From Actinoplanes oblitus (GTDB lineage: Bacteria > Actinomycetota > Actinomycetes > Mycobacteriales > Micromonosporaceae): 64,000 bases of DNA. Within the stretch, counting starts at the first letter, position 1. Every line of letters begins with the position of its first letter. The stretch is from the NCBI RefSeq assembly GCF_030252345.1, contig NZ_CP126980.1:1317501-1381500 (forward strand), read 5' to 3'. The notes beneath the pieces are model-generated. The model was not told the DNA's origin. It ran no database searches and saw nothing but the letters and a program-made list of their open reading frames with translations. The position numbers and the translations under genes were made by a program. Below are positions 30,057 through 38,815 of this stretch, piece after piece.

Positions 30057-30563
30057 GTGCGACGTCACCTCGCGGCCGTTGCCGCTCTGTCCTTCGCCCT
30101 GCTCGCCGCCGGCTGTTCCGATGACGGCGAGCCGGGAACCACCACCACGGCTCCGCCGCGGGCCGCCACCGCGGCGGCGACCACTGCCGCGGCCGACCCC
30201 GCGGTGGCCGCCTCCGCCGACGCGGCGCTGGCGAGCGACACCAAGGCCATCTGCGCCCAGGCCGCCCGGACCGGGGAGAGCTTCGGCACCAACTTCGCCG
30301 CCGACTACCGGGTGTTCCTCGGCGCCAAGGCGCAGGGGGCCGAGGCGAGGGCCCGGGCCAAGGAGAAGGTCACCCGGACCGTGGACGGGTATGCGTACGC
30401 CCTGCTGGACATGTCGAAGCTCACCTCCGACCCGGGCCTGAAGAAGGCGCTCGCGTCGATGGGCGGCCAGGTGACCGCCCTGAAGGGTGATTTCGCCAGG
30501 ATTGACGACAAGCGGCTCGCCGAGATCGACGCCAAGCTGGCCAAGGCCTGCGGCGAGAGCTAA
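30057..30563 (+). CDS. Lipoprotein of unknown function
   Basis: A 168-residue protein with a signal peptide and lipobox (LLAAGC, cysteine at about residue 20), then a Thr/Ala-rich linker and a helical Ala/Lys-rich domain. That domain has two cysteines (ICAQAAR and KACGES at the very end) that could form a disulfide. The GTG start has GAGGAG upstream. It sits between rne and rplU and is not part of the conserved order there. No family recognised. Confidence 0.8.
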   Translation: MRRHLAAVAALSFALLAAGCSDDGEPGTTTTAPPRAATAAATTAAADPAVAASADAALASDTKAICAQAARTGESFGTNFAADYRVFLGAKAQGAEARARAKEKVTRTVDGYAYALLDMSKLTSDPGLKKALASMGGQVTALKGDFARIDDKRLAEIDAKLAKACGES

Positions 30564-30594
30564 CCCCGTTTTGGCTCTCGGCTCGCCGATGAAG

Positions 30595-30740
30595 TAGGCT
30601 TGCCGACGGCGCTTTTTCGGCGCCTGTCTCGTGCGCCCGGCTCGGTCACCCCAATGACCGGCCATCCGCGCCGAGACCCCAGCAGTATCCGCCAGCAGCT
30701 TATGTTTCCGGCTGCGTAAGTCTCAGGGAGTCCGCGTCCT
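30595..30740 (+). promoter_or_regulatory. Promoter and long leader of rplU-rpmA
   Basis: TAGGCT at 30595-30600 fits a -10 box and would give a leader of about 130 nt before rplU. The leader has a GGCGC/GCGCC hairpin near 30608-30624 and a CAGC...GCTG pairing near 30691-30713. L21 leaders are autoregulated in other bacteria; here this is only a possibility from length and structure. Confidence 0.4.
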
Positions 30741-31055
30741 ATGTACGCGATCGTCAAGACCGGCGGCAAGCAGTACAAGGTTGCCGAGGGCGACGTGATC
30801 GAGGTCGAGAAGCTCGTGGGCGAGCCCGGCGACGCTCTGACGCTCGCCGCGGTCCTCCTCGTCGACGGTGACAACCTGGTGACCGACGCGGCCAAGCTTG
30901 CCAACGTTACGGTGTCCGGCGAGATCGCCGAGCACACCAAGGGTCCGAAGATCCGGATCCACAAGTTCAAGAACAAGACTGGCTACCACAAGCGCCAGGG
31001 TCACCGCCAGCCGCTGACCCGCGTCAAGGTGACCGGCATCAAGAGCGGGAAGTAG
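30741..31055 (+). CDS. rplU: 50S ribosomal protein L21
   Basis: A 104-residue ribosomal protein starting [14 protein letters not shown], with the C-terminal [17 protein letters not shown] motif of L21. It is followed 8 bp later by rpmA, the usual partner. An AGGGAG ribosome-binding site lies upstream. Confidence 0.97.
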   Translation: MYAIVKTGGKQYKVAEGDVIEVEKLVGEPGDALTLAAVLLVDGDNLVTDAAKLANVTVSGEIAEHTKGPKIRIHKFKNKTGYHKRQGHRQPLTRVKVTGIKSGK

Positions 31056-31063
31056 GCGTAGAC

Positions 31064-31321
31064 ATGGCTCATAAAAAGGGTGCATCCAGCTCGCGCAACG
31101 GCCGTGACTCCGCCGCTCAGCGGCTCGGTGTCAAGCGCTTCGGCGGCCAGCTCGTCAAGGCCGGCGAGATCCTGATCCGCCAGCGTGGCACCAAGTTCCA
31201 CCCGGGCGACCTGGTGGGCCGGGGCGCTGACGACACGCTGTTCGCGCTCTCCGCGGGCAACGTGCTGTTCGGCACCGCGCGTGGCCGCAAGACCGTCAGC
31301 ATCGTGCCGGTCGCGGAGTAA
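31064..31321 (+). CDS. rpmA: 50S ribosomal protein L27
   Basis: An 85-residue protein starting [19 protein letters not shown], with [11 protein letters not shown]. The short N-terminal tail reaches the peptidyl transferase centre. Unlike firmicute L27 there is no cleavable N-terminal extension. A strong terminator follows. Confidence 0.98.
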   Translation: MAHKKGASSSRNGRDSAAQRLGVKRFGGQLVKAGEILIRQRGTKFHPGDLVGRGADDTLFALSAGNVLFGTARGRKTVSIVPVAE

Positions 31322-31329
31322 TACTGCCG

Positions 31330-31374
31330 AAGCGGGCCGCGGACCTCTCGAGGTCCACGGCCCGCTTTTGTTTG
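31330..31374 (+). terminator. rpmA terminator
   Basis: Arms 31330-31346 and 31351-31367 (AAGCGGGCCG with CGGCCCGCTT, one C/A mismatch, then GGACCT with AGGTCC), a 4-nt loop and TTTTGTTTG downstream. Confidence 0.85.
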
Positions 31375-31492
31375 TGCCACAGCCGCCGATCAAGGGCGTG
31401 GGAAGACGGTGACCCTGGCCGGCGTTGGGCGAACAGGGACCATGCGGTCGCGAGCGGAGAAGCCGCGGGCCGGAAAAACGAGGAGTTGAGCC

Positions 31493-32989
31493 GTGACCAC
31501 GTTCGTCGACCGGGTCGTGCTGCACCTGCAGGCGGGTGACGGCGGGCACGGCTGTGTCTCCGTGCACCGGGAGAAGTTCAAGCCGCTCGGGGGCCCGGAC
31601 GGCGGTAACGGCGGCCACGGCGGCAGCATCACGCTTGTCGTCGACCCGCAGCAGCACACCCTGCTGGACTTCCACTTCCACCCGCACGTCAAGGCGAGCA
31701 ACGGCGGCGGTGGCGCGGGCGCCAACCGGGACGGGGCGAACGGCAAGGACCTGGTCCTCAAGGTGCCGGACGGCACCGTGGTGCTGACCACCGACGGCGA
31801 GGTGCTGGCCGACCTGGTCGGCGCCGGCACCGAGTTCGAGGTGGCCCGCGGTGGCCGCGGCGGCCGGGGCAACCGGTCGCTGGCCAACACCCGCCGCAAG
31901 GTCCCGGGCTTCGCCGAGCTGGGCGAGCCGGGTGACCAGCTGGACGTGGTGCTGGAGCTGAAGAGCGTCGCCGACGTCGGCCTGGTCGGTTTCCCGTCGG
32001 CCGGCAAGTCGTCGCTGATCTCGGTGCTCTCGGCGGCCAAGCCGAAGATCGCCGACTACCCGTTCACCACGCTGGTGCCGAACCTGGGTGTGGTGCAGGC
32101 CGGCGAGGAGACGTTCGTCATCGCCGACGTGCCCGGGCTGATCCCCGGCGCGGCCACCGGCAAGGGCCTGGGCATGCAGTTCCTCCGGCACATCGAGCGC
32201 ACCTCGGTGCTGGTGCACGTGCTGGACGCGGCGACCCCGGAGATCGAGCGGGACCCGCTGGCCGACCTCGACGCGATCGAGGCCGAGCTGAGCGCCTACG
32301 GCGGCCTGGAGGACCGGCCCCGGCTCGTGGTGCTCAACAAGATCGACATTCCGGACGGGCGTGACCTGGCCGACATCGTCCGGCCCGACCTGGAGGCCCG
32401 CGGCTTCCAGGTGTTCGAGGTGAGCGCGGTGACCCGGGAGGGTCTCAAGGAGTTCGGCTACGCGCTGGCCAAGGCGGTCGCCGAGTTCCGCGCCGCCAAG
32501 CCGGTGGTCGAGGCGACCCGGCTGGTGCTGCGCCCGCGCGCGGTGGACGACACCGGCTTCACCATCGAGCGGGACGAGGAGGGCGTCTTCGTGATCCGTG
32601 GCGCTCAGGTGGAGCGCTGGATCAAGCAGACCAACTTCGACAACGACGAGGCGATCGGCTACCTGGCCGACCGGCTGGAGCGGCTCGGCGTCGAGGAGAA
32701 GCTCGGCAAGCTGGGCGCCCAGGCCGGCGACCCGGTCCGGATCGGCACCCGCGAGTTCGACTGGCAGCCGAACGCGGGGGAGTACGTCTCCGGCCCGCGC
32801 GGCACCGACGCCCGCCTGGAGGAGCTGGACACCCGGCCCTCCGCGGCACAGCGGCTCGCCGCCCGCAAGGCCCGCCGGGTGCGCGCCGAGGACGAGATCG
32901 CCCACATGGCCGCCGACGGCACCGTCACCAGCGTCGCCAACTCGCAGGTTCCGGTGCTGGTCACCGACGAGGACGACACCGACGAATAG
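31493..32989 (+). CDS. obgE: GTPase ObgE/CgtA
   Basis: A 498-residue ribosome-associated GTPase. Order of domains: glycine-rich Obg fold (about 1-158, [21 protein letters not shown]), the G domain with [10 protein letters not shown] (G1, about 164-173), DVPGLIPGA (G3) and NKID (G4), and a C-terminal OCT domain (about 340-420, [16 protein letters not shown]). A charged tail extends further. The GTG start has AGGAG 7 nt upstream. It follows rpmA, as in most bacteria. The role is in 50S assembly and growth control. Confidence 0.96.
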   Translation: MTTFVDRVVLHLQAGDGGHGCVSVHREKFKPLGGPDGGNGGHGGSITLVVDPQQHTLLDFHFHPHVKASNGGGGAGANRDGANGKDLVLKVPDGTVVLTTDGEVLADLVGAGTEFEVARGGRGGRGNRSLANTRRKVPGFAELGEPGDQLDVVLELKSVADVGLVGFPSAGKSSLISVLSAAKPKIADYPFTTLVPNLGVVQAGEETFVIADVPGLIPGAATGKGLGMQFLRHIERTSVLVHVLDAATPEIERDPLADLDAIEAELSAYGGLEDRPRLVVLNKIDIPDGRDLADIVRPDLEARGFQVFEVSAVTREGLKEFGYALAKAVAEFRAAKPVVEATRLVLRPRAVDDTGFTIERDEEGVFVIRGAQVERWIKQTNFDNDEAIGYLADRLERLGVEEKLGKLGAQAGDPVRIGTREFDWQPNAGEYVSGPRGTDARLEELDTRPSAAQRLAARKARRVRAEDEIAHMAADGTVTSVANSQVPVLVTDEDDTDE

Positions 32990-33033
32990 CGGACCGGCCA
33001 GTTCCGCGCAACCCGCAGGAAACGGTCATCACC

Positions 33034-33039
33034 TAGAGT
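33034..33039 (+). promoter_or_regulatory. -10 box of leaderless GNAT gene
   Basis: TAGAGT ends 7 nt before the GTG start at 33047, with no ribosome-binding site. Confidence 0.55.
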
Positions 33040-33046
33040 CACCTGG

Positions 33047-33469
33047 GTGCTGATCGAATCGCGACCCGCCCTGGACCCCGAACTCGCCGCTCTCGTGGCT
33101 GCTCAGCAGCGCGAACTGGCCGAGGCCGGGGCCGGCGCGGGCGCGATATTCGAGCCGGACGATGACGTGGCGTATCTGCTGGGTGTGGTGAACGGCCGGG
33201 CGGTGGCCTGCGCCGCCTGGCGGGCCCGCGAGCACGGGACCGCCGAGCTGCTGCGCATGTACGTCCGCCCGGCGTACCGCGGCCGCGGCCTGGCCCGGCA
33301 GCTGATCGTGGCCGTCGAGGAGGAGGTCCTCGCCGCGGGCCGCCCGGTCATCCGGCTGGAGACCGACCTGCCCGCGGCGATCGCCCTGTGCCAGTCCTCC
33401 GGATACCGGCAGGTCGGCGCCGGCACCCGCTTCGAGAAGAGCCTCCCGGCGGTAGCGCCGGTTTCCTGA
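33047..33469 (+). CDS. GNAT-family N-acetyltransferase
   Basis: A 140-residue acetyltransferase. The acetyl-CoA binding motif is RMYVRPAYRGRGLARQLI (about residues 68-85). A C-terminal GYRQVG strand matches the family end. The acceptor is unknown. A leaderless -10 box lies just before the GTG. It converges on trpS with a 10-bp gap. Confidence 0.88.
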   Translation: MLIESRPALDPELAALVAAQQRELAEAGAGAGAIFEPDDDVAYLLGVVNGRAVACAAWRAREHGTAELLRMYVRPAYRGRGLARQLIVAVEEEVLAAGRPVIRLETDLPAAIALCQSSGYRQVGAGTRFEKSLPAVAPVS

Positions 33470-33479
33470 CCGGACGGCG

Positions 33480-34472
33480 CTAGTCCGCCAGCAGGCCGAT
33501 GGCGGCGCGTGCCCGGTGCACCGTCGCCGCGGCGATCGGGCGTACCCGCTCGGCGCCGGCCGTGAGCACCCGCCGTACGAAAGCCGGGTCTGCCGCGAGC
33601 TCGGCGTGCCGCGCGCGGATCGGCGCGAGCAGCGCCTCCACCGCGTCGGTGACCTCCCGTTTGAGCGCCGCGTAGGAGGTCGGGTCGGCCGGCGGCCGGC
33701 CGGTGCACGCGGCCAGGATGTCGATCAGGTTGCTCACCCCGGGCTGGTTCGCCCGGTCCCGGCGAACCAGCCCGAGGGTGTCGGTGGCGGCCCGCGCGAC
33801 GGTCCTGCGGATCACTTCGGGCGGGTCCAGCAGGCCGATCCGGCCGGTCCCGCTGCTCTTGCTCATCTTGGCTGTCGGTTCGGCCAGATCCATGATCCGG
33901 GCCGCGGAGTCCGGGCGGATCCCGTCGGGCACCCGGAAGGTCTCGCCGTACTTCGTGTTGAACCTGACCGCGAGCGTGCGGGTGAGTTCCAGGTGCTGGG
34001 TCTGGTCCTCGCCGACCGGCACCTGGTCGACGTCGTAGAGCAGGATGTCCGCGGCCATCAGCACCGGGTAGGTGAGCAGGCTGAGCCGGACCGGACCGCC
34101 GGCCGCCGACTTCTCCTTGAACTGGATCATCCGGGCCGCCTCGCCGTGGCCGGCCACGCACTCCAGCAGGTAGTGCAACTCGGTGTGCTCCCGGACCTGG
34201 GACTGCAGCACGATCGGGGTGCGCTCCGGGTCGACGCCGGCAGCCAGCATGATCGTTGCCTGCTCCAGCGCGCAGGCACGGACCCGCGCCGGGTCGTGCT
34301 CGACGGTCATCGCGTGCAGGTCCGCGATCAGCGCGATGGAATCCGCGGCGTCCTGCGCCGCGATCAGCGGGCGCAGCGCGCCCAGCAGGTTGCCCAGATG
34401 CAGCTCGCCGGTCGACTGGAAGCCGGTGAGGCGGCGGGTCCGGGCCGGCGCCGCGGTCACGGTGGTGGTCAT
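33480..34472 (-). CDS. trpS: Tryptophanyl-tRNA synthetase
   Basis: Class I aminoacyl-tRNA synthetase of 330 residues charging tRNA-Trp. The HIGH-type motif is HLGN in STGELHLGN (residues 20-28), and KMSKS is intact (TAKMSKSSG, about 199-207). YPVLMAADILLYD and VPVGEDQTQHLELTR are TrpRS hallmarks. The message begins with a Trp-codon leader peptide and an attenuator hairpin (34535-34672). In Streptomyces, an auxiliary indolmycin-resistant TrpRS is controlled this way, so this could be an auxiliary enzyme or the only one; the sequence alone does not decide. GGAG precedes the ATG. Confidence 0.96.
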   Translation of the reverse strand: MTTTVTAAPARTRRLTGFQSTGELHLGNLLGALRPLIAAQDAADSIALIADLHAMTVEHDPARVRACALEQATIMLAAGVDPERTPIVLQSQVREHTELHYLLECVAGHGEAARMIQFKEKSAAGGPVRLSLLTYPVLMAADILLYDVDQVPVGEDQTQHLELTRTLAVRFNTKYGETFRVPDGIRPDSAARIMDLAEPTAKMSKSSGTGRIGLLDPPEVIRRTVARAATDTLGLVRRDRANQPGVSNLIDILAACTGRPPADPTSYAALKREVTDAVEALLAPIRARHAELAADPAFVRRVLTAGAERVRPIAAATVHRARAAIGLLAD

Positions 34473-34534
34473 GCGAGGTCTCCGATCTTTACGGTACGAA
34501 GACCGCCCGTCCCCGGAGACACACCCGTCACACG

Positions 34535-34563
34535 AAAAACGGCCGCCCCGGAGTGGGCGGCCG
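34535..34563 (-). terminator. trpS attenuator terminator
   Basis: On the minus strand CGGCCGCCC pairs with GGGCGGCCG (9 bp, plus-strand arms 34540-34548 and 34555-34563), followed by five T. It lies between the leader peptide and trpS. A competing antiterminator is possible: minus-strand GGGCGGC at plus positions 34592-34598 can pair with GCCGCCC in the first arm of this terminator. Confidence 0.88.
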
Positions 34564-34600
34564 CGAATGAGTCACATGCGCGTCGTGGTGAGCCGCCCGG

Positions 34601-34636
34601 TCAGGGCCGCCACCAGTTGTTCACGAACGCGCGCAT
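34601..34636 (-). CDS. trpS leader peptide (two adjacent Trp codons)
   Basis: An 11-codon frame, MRAFVNNWWRP, then TGA. Codons 8 and 9 are TGG TGG. It lies just upstream of the attenuator hairpin. When charged tRNA-Trp is scarce, a ribosome stalled at these codons would leave the downstream GGGCGGC segment free to form the antiterminator. When Trp is ample, the ribosome reaches the stop and the terminator forms. The ATG lies 6 nt after a -10 box, so translation starts at the very 5' end of the RNA. Confidence 0.85.
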   Translation of the reverse strand: MRAFVNNWWRP

Positions 34637-34642
34637 GTACCG

Positions 34643-34672
34643 AAGCTAGCGCGGCGGCGGTGCCCCGGGCAA
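34643..34672 (-). promoter_or_regulatory. Promoter of the trpS leader
   Basis: On the minus strand TTGCCC (34672-34667) and TAGCTT (34648-34643) are separated by 18 bp. The -10 box ends 6 nt before the leader-peptide ATG. Confidence 0.65.
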
Positions 34673-34713
34673 GTGATCGCCGACGTGCCCGCACGGGCGG
34701 ACACGGGTACCGG

Positions 34714-34719
34714 CATGAT
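34714..34719 (+). promoter_or_regulatory. -10 box of leaderless pepN
   Basis: CATGAT ends 7 nt before the ATG at 34727. It also argues against the in-frame upstream start at 34673, which precedes the promoter. Confidence 0.5.
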
Positions 34720-34726
34720 TGTCGAC

Positions 34727-37228
34727 ATGCCGACCCTGACCCGTGCCGAGGCCGCCGAGCGGGCGTCCGTCGTCGACGTCGAGAGCTACCACGTCGATCT
34801 GGACCTCACCGGGGACGGTGACACCTTCCGATCCCGCACCGTGGTCCGTTTCCGGGCCCGGCCCGGCGCCGCGACCTTCCTGGAGTTCGAGCCGGTCGAG
34901 GTCGCCTCGATGACGCTGAACGGCAAGCCGGTCCCGGCCACGGCGGCCGACGGGGCCCGGCTCGCGCTGACCGGCCTGGCCGAGGCGAACGAGCTGGTCG
35001 TCGACGCGACGATGCGGTACTCGAACAACGGCGAGGGCCTGCACCGGTACACCGACCCGGCCGACGGCGCGGTCTACCTCTACCAGCACCTGTTCATCAA
35101 CAACGCGGGCCGGGTGCTGCCCAGTTTCGACCAGCCCGACCTGAAGGCGTCGTTCCGGGTCAGCGTCACCGCGCCGGCGGAGTGGACGGTCGCCACCAAC
35201 GGCCGGCTGGTCTCCCGCGACGGCGGCCGCTGGGAGTTCGCGGCCACCGAGCGGATCTCCACCTACCTGGCGAGCCTGATCGCCGGCCCGTGGCACGTGT
35301 GCGTCGACGAGCACGACGGCATCCCGCTGGCGCTGTACGCCCGGGCCGCGCTCGCCGAGCAGCTGGACGCCCAGGCCGGGGAGATCTTCGAGATCACCAA
35401 GCAGTGCCTGGACCGGTTCCACGAGATGTTCGAGATCCGCTATCCGTTCGGGCACTACCAGCAGGCCTTCGCCCCGGAGTTCAACTTCGGCGCGATGGAG
35501 TACCCGGGTCTCGTGGTGTTCCGGGACGACCTGGTGCCGCGCTCCGCGATGACGTACACCGAGCGGGAGTACCGGGCCAGCGTCATCGCCCACGAGATGG
35601 CCCACCAGTGGTTCGGTGACCTGGTCACTATGGCCTGGTGGGACGACCTGTGGCTGAACGAGTCGTTCGCCGAGTACCTGGGCTCCCGGGTGGCCGCCGA
35701 GGCGACCCGGTACACCGGCACCTGGACCACCTTCGCCCTGCACCGCAAGGCCTGGGGGCTGCGCGCCGACCAGCGGCCGTCCACCCACCCGGTGGCGCCG
35801 TCCGAGGTGGCCGACACCGACCAGGCGCTGCTCAACTTCGACGGCATCTCGTACGCCAAGGGCGCCTCGGTGCTCAAGCAGCTGGTCGCCTGGCTCGGCG
35901 ACGAGGCGTTCCTGGCCGGGGTGAACGCGCACTTCGCGGCGCACGCGTACGGCAACGCCACGCTCGCCGACCTGCTCGGCGCGCTGGCCGAGGCCGGTGG
36001 ACGGGATCTGTCCGGCTGGGCCGAGCTGTGGCTGCGCCGGGCGCAGGTGAACACCCTGCGGGTCGAGACCCGGCGCGACGGCGGGACCTACGCCGAGGTG
36101 GCGATCGTGCAGACCGCGCCGGACGGGTTCCCCACGCTGCGCCCGCACCGGGTCGGGATCGGGCTCTACGACCACCGGGACGGCGCCGTCGTCCGCCGGG
36201 AGCTGATCGAGGCGGAGCTGGACGCGACCGGACGGACCGTGCTGCCGGCGCTGGCCGGGCAGCCGGTGGCCGACCTGCTGCTGCTCAACGACGGGGATCT
36301 GGCGTACGGAAAGATCCGTCTCGACGAGGACTCGGCGGCTGCCGTGCCGCTGCTGCTGCCGCTGCTCACCGACTCGCTGGCTCGCGCGGTCATCTGGGCC
36401 TCGACGCTGGACGCCGTGGTCGACGGCGAGCGCCCGGTGGCCGAGCTGGTCGCCCAGGTGCTCACCGCGCTGCCGGTGGAGACCGAGACGGTGATCGTCG
36501 AGGACGTGCTGCGCGCCACCCGGGGGCTGGTCGACAGGTATGCCACGGCGGAGACCCGGCCGGCCGCCCTGGAACTGGTCGCCCAGGCCGCCGACCGGCT
36601 GCTCGCCGCCTCGCCGGCCGGCGGCTCCCGGCAGCTGGCCGCGGCGCGCGGGCTGATCGGCGCCACCGCCGACACCGCCCGGCTGCACGGCTGGCTGGCC
36701 GGCGACGGGGTGCCGGAGGGGCTGGCGGTCGACGCCGACCTGCGCTGGCTGATCCGCTACCGGCTGGCCGTGCTGGGCGCGACAGACCCGGCGGCGATCG
36801 AGGCCGAGCTGGCCGCCGACCGCAGCGCCAGCGGCGAGCAGTGGGCCGCCCGGTGCCGGGCCGCGCTGCCCGATCCGGCGGCCAAGGCGGCGGCGTGGGC
36901 GGCTGTCGTCGGCGACGCCACGCTGTCCAACCGGCTGGCCGAGCTGACCGCCATCGGGTTCTGGCAGGCCGAGCAGCGGGACCTGCTGGAGCCGTACGTG
37001 ACGCGGTACTTCGCCGAGATGCCGGAGATGATGCGGATCCGCTCGGGGATGAGCGCCGAGAAGATCGCGATCGCGGCGTACCCGGCGGTGATGGTCGCCG
37101 AGCCGACCCGGGAGCTGGCCGCCGGCCTGCTGGCCGCGCCGGACCTGAACCCGATCCTGCGCCGGGTGGTGCAGGACCACGACGACGACATGCGCCGCGC
37201 GCTGCTGGCCCGGGGCCTCGGTATCTGA
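34727..37228 (+). CDS. pepN: M1-family aminopeptidase (PepN-like)
   Basis: An 833-residue zinc aminopeptidase that removes N-terminal residues from peptides in the cytoplasm. The zinc site is HEMAHQW...NESFAEY (HEXXH with the distal Glu), complete. The exopeptidase motif normally written GAMEN is GAMEYPG here (about residue 255), so the Asn is replaced by Tyr. An ERAP1-like C-terminal half (about 510-820) is present. The ATG at 34727 (MPTLTRAEAAERA) matches the usual N-terminus of actinobacterial PepN and is preceded by a close -10 box. A 14-bp palindrome ACCGGAATTCCGGT overlaps its stop. Confidence 0.92.
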   Translation: MPTLTRAEAAERASVVDVESYHVDLDLTGDGDTFRSRTVVRFRARPGAATFLEFEPVEVASMTLNGKPVPATAADGARLALTGLAEANELVVDATMRYSNNGEGLHRYTDPADGAVYLYQHLFINNAGRVLPSFDQPDLKASFRVSVTAPAEWTVATNGRLVSRDGGRWEFAATERISTYLASLIAGPWHVCVDEHDGIPLALYARAALAEQLDAQAGEIFEITKQCLDRFHEMFEIRYPFGHYQQAFAPEFNFGAMEYPGLVVFRDDLVPRSAMTYTEREYRASVIAHEMAHQWFGDLVTMAWWDDLWLNESFAEYLGSRVAAEATRYTGTWTTFALHRKAWGLRADQRPSTHPVAPSEVADTDQALLNFDGISYAKGASVLKQLVAWLGDEAFLAGVNAHFAAHAYGNATLADLLGALAEAGGRDLSGWAELWLRRAQVNTLRVETRRDGGTYAEVAIVQTAPDGFPTLRPHRVGIGLYDHRDGAVVRRELIEAELDATGRTVLPALAGQPVADLLLLNDGDLAYGKIRLDEDSAAAVPLLLPLLTDSLARAVIWASTLDAVVDGERPVAELVAQVLTALPVETETVIVEDVLRATRGLVDRYATAETRPAALELVAQAADRLLAASPAGGSRQLAAARGLIGATADTARLHGWLAGDGVPEGLAVDADLRWLIRYRLAVLGATDPAAIEAELAADRSASGEQWAARCRAALPDPAAKAAAWAAVVGDATLSNRLAELTAIGFWQAEQRDLLEPYVTRYFAEMPEMMRIRSGMSAEKIAIAAYPAVMVAEPTRELAAGLLAAPDLNPILRRVVQDHDDDMRRALLARGLGI

Positions 37229-37286
37229 CCGGAATTCCGGTTTTGTAGGCATGAACCCCGTAGCCTGGTGCTGCGGGGGTGAATGC

Positions 37287-38789
37287 GTGGAATGGTCCGC
37301 TGAATTGTCGCGCGGCCTGCTGCAGGCCGCGCCGGACGCGATCCTGGTCCTCGACGGCATGCGGATCGTGCTTGCCAACGATCGGGTCGCGCAGATGTAC
37401 GGCTGGGACAGCGCCGACCTGGTCGGCCAGTCCGTCGACGTGCTGCTCACCGACGAGTCCCGGGCCCTGGTGGCGGGACGCCGGGAGCTGATCGGGTCGG
37501 CCCGGCCCGGCTCCATCAGCACCGTGGTGACCAGCGCCCGCCGGCGCGACGGCACCGAGTTCCCGGTCGAGTCGTCCGCCACCGTCGTCGAGGCGCCGCA
37601 GGGCCGGTTCACCGTCGCGGTGGTCCGGGACATCAGCGAACGGCTGCGCTCGGAGGAGGAGAAGGACCGGCTGCGCGCCGAGGCGCACGCCCACCGCAGC
37701 CAGCGGCTGGAGAGCCTGGGCCAGCTGGCCGGCGGCATCGCGCACGACTTCAACAACATGCTCGGGGTGATCCTCAACTACGCGAACTTCGTGATCGAGG
37801 AGGCCGAGGGCTCCGAGCCGGACCTCGCCGCGATAGCCGCCGACGCCCGGCAGGTGGTCCGGGCCGGCACCCGCGGCACCGACCTCACCCAGCAGCTGCT
37901 CGCCTTCGCCCGCCGGGATGTGGCCCGCCCGCAGCCGCTCGACCTGAACGCGGTGATCGGCGGCCTGGAGGAGACGCTGCGCGCCTCGCTCGGCGACCAG
38001 ATCACCCTGCTCTACCGGCCCGGCCCGGATCTGCCCTCGGTCACCTGGGACGCCGGGCAGGTCGAGCGCCTGCTGGTCAGCCTGGCGGCCAACGCCCGGG
38101 ACGCGATGCCCAACGGCGGCAACCTGGTGATCGACACCGGCAGCCTGGGTGACCGGGTCCGGTTGCGGGTCAGCGACTCCGGCCGGGGCATGCCGCCGGA
38201 CGTGGTGGACCGCGCGTTCGACCCGTTCTTCACCACCAAGCCCAAGGGCGAGGCGACCGGGCTCGGGCTGGCCACCGTCTATGGCATCGTCACCCAGGCC
38301 GGTGGCGAGGTGAGCCTGACCAGTGAGCCGGGCCTGGGTACCACGGTCACGGTGGTGCTGCCGGCCGGTGAGCCGGTGCCGGCGCAGGCGGCCGAGGAGA
38401 CGCCGGCCGCCACCCGCGGGCACGGCGAGACCGTGCTGGTGGCCGAGGACGAGGACGCGCTGCGGGACGTGGCGGGCCGGATCCTGACCGGAGCGGGCTA
38501 TCAGGTGCTCGCCGCGGACTGCGGGCAGAAGGCTCTGGAGGTGGCCGCCCGGCACGGCGGCGAGATCGATCTGCTGCTCAGTGACGTGGTGATGCCCGGG
38601 ATGCTGGGCAAGGAGCTGGCGGAGCGGCTGACCGACGTACGGCCGGCGACACGGGTGCTCTACATGTCCGGTTATGCCCAGCCGGTGCTGGCCTCGCAGG
38701 GCAACCTGGACCCCGGTGTGGTCCTGTTGGAGAAGCCGTTCTCCGCCAAAGATCTGCTGACCGCCGTCCGGAAACGCCTAGACGGCTGA
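37287..38789 (+). CDS. Hybrid sensor histidine kinase (PAS-HisKA-HATPase-REC)
   Basis: A 500-residue sensor. PAS domain (about 1-115, [19 protein letters not shown]), HisKA H-box [12 protein letters not shown] (about 152-163), HATPase domain with [20 protein letters not shown], and a C-terminal receiver domain (about 375-500, [22 protein letters not shown] with the phospho-acceptor Asp, KPF). No membrane segment, so it senses a cytoplasmic cue. No separate response regulator is adjacent. The start at GTG 37287 is preferred because GGGGGTGA lies 5 nt upstream and a TAGCCT -10 box is at 37261; an ATG at 37251 in frame would precede that promoter. Confidence 0.88.
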   Translation: MEWSAELSRGLLQAAPDAILVLDGMRIVLANDRVAQMYGWDSADLVGQSVDVLLTDESRALVAGRRELIGSARPGSISTVVTSARRRDGTEFPVESSATVVEAPQGRFTVAVVRDISERLRSEEEKDRLRAEAHAHRSQRLESLGQLAGGIAHDFNNMLGVILNYANFVIEEAEGSEPDLAAIAADARQVVRAGTRGTDLTQQLLAFARRDVARPQPLDLNAVIGGLEETLRASLGDQITLLYRPGPDLPSVTWDAGQVERLLVSLAANARDAMPNGGNLVIDTGSLGDRVRLRVSDSGRGMPPDVVDRAFDPFFTTKPKGEATGLGLATVYGIVTQAGGEVSLTSEPGLGTTVTVVLPAGEPVPAQAAEETPAATRGHGETVLVAEDEDALRDVAGRILTGAGYQVLAADCGQKALEVAARHGGEIDLLLSDVVMPGMLGKELAERLTDVRPATRVLYMSGYAQPVLASQGNLDPGVVLLEKPFSAKDLLTAVRKRLDG

Positions 38790-38803
38790 GCCGCTCCCGG
38801 CGC

Positions 38804-38809
38804 TATTCT
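38804..38809 (+). promoter_or_regulatory. -10 box of leaderless nadD
   Basis: TATTCT ends 6 nt before the nadD ATG, without a ribosome-binding site between them. Confidence 0.55.
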
Positions 38810-38815
38810 TCTGCG

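Noticed and set aside
34673..34727. Longer pepN start
   Set aside because: It precedes the close -10 box and adds residues not expected at a PepN N-terminus.
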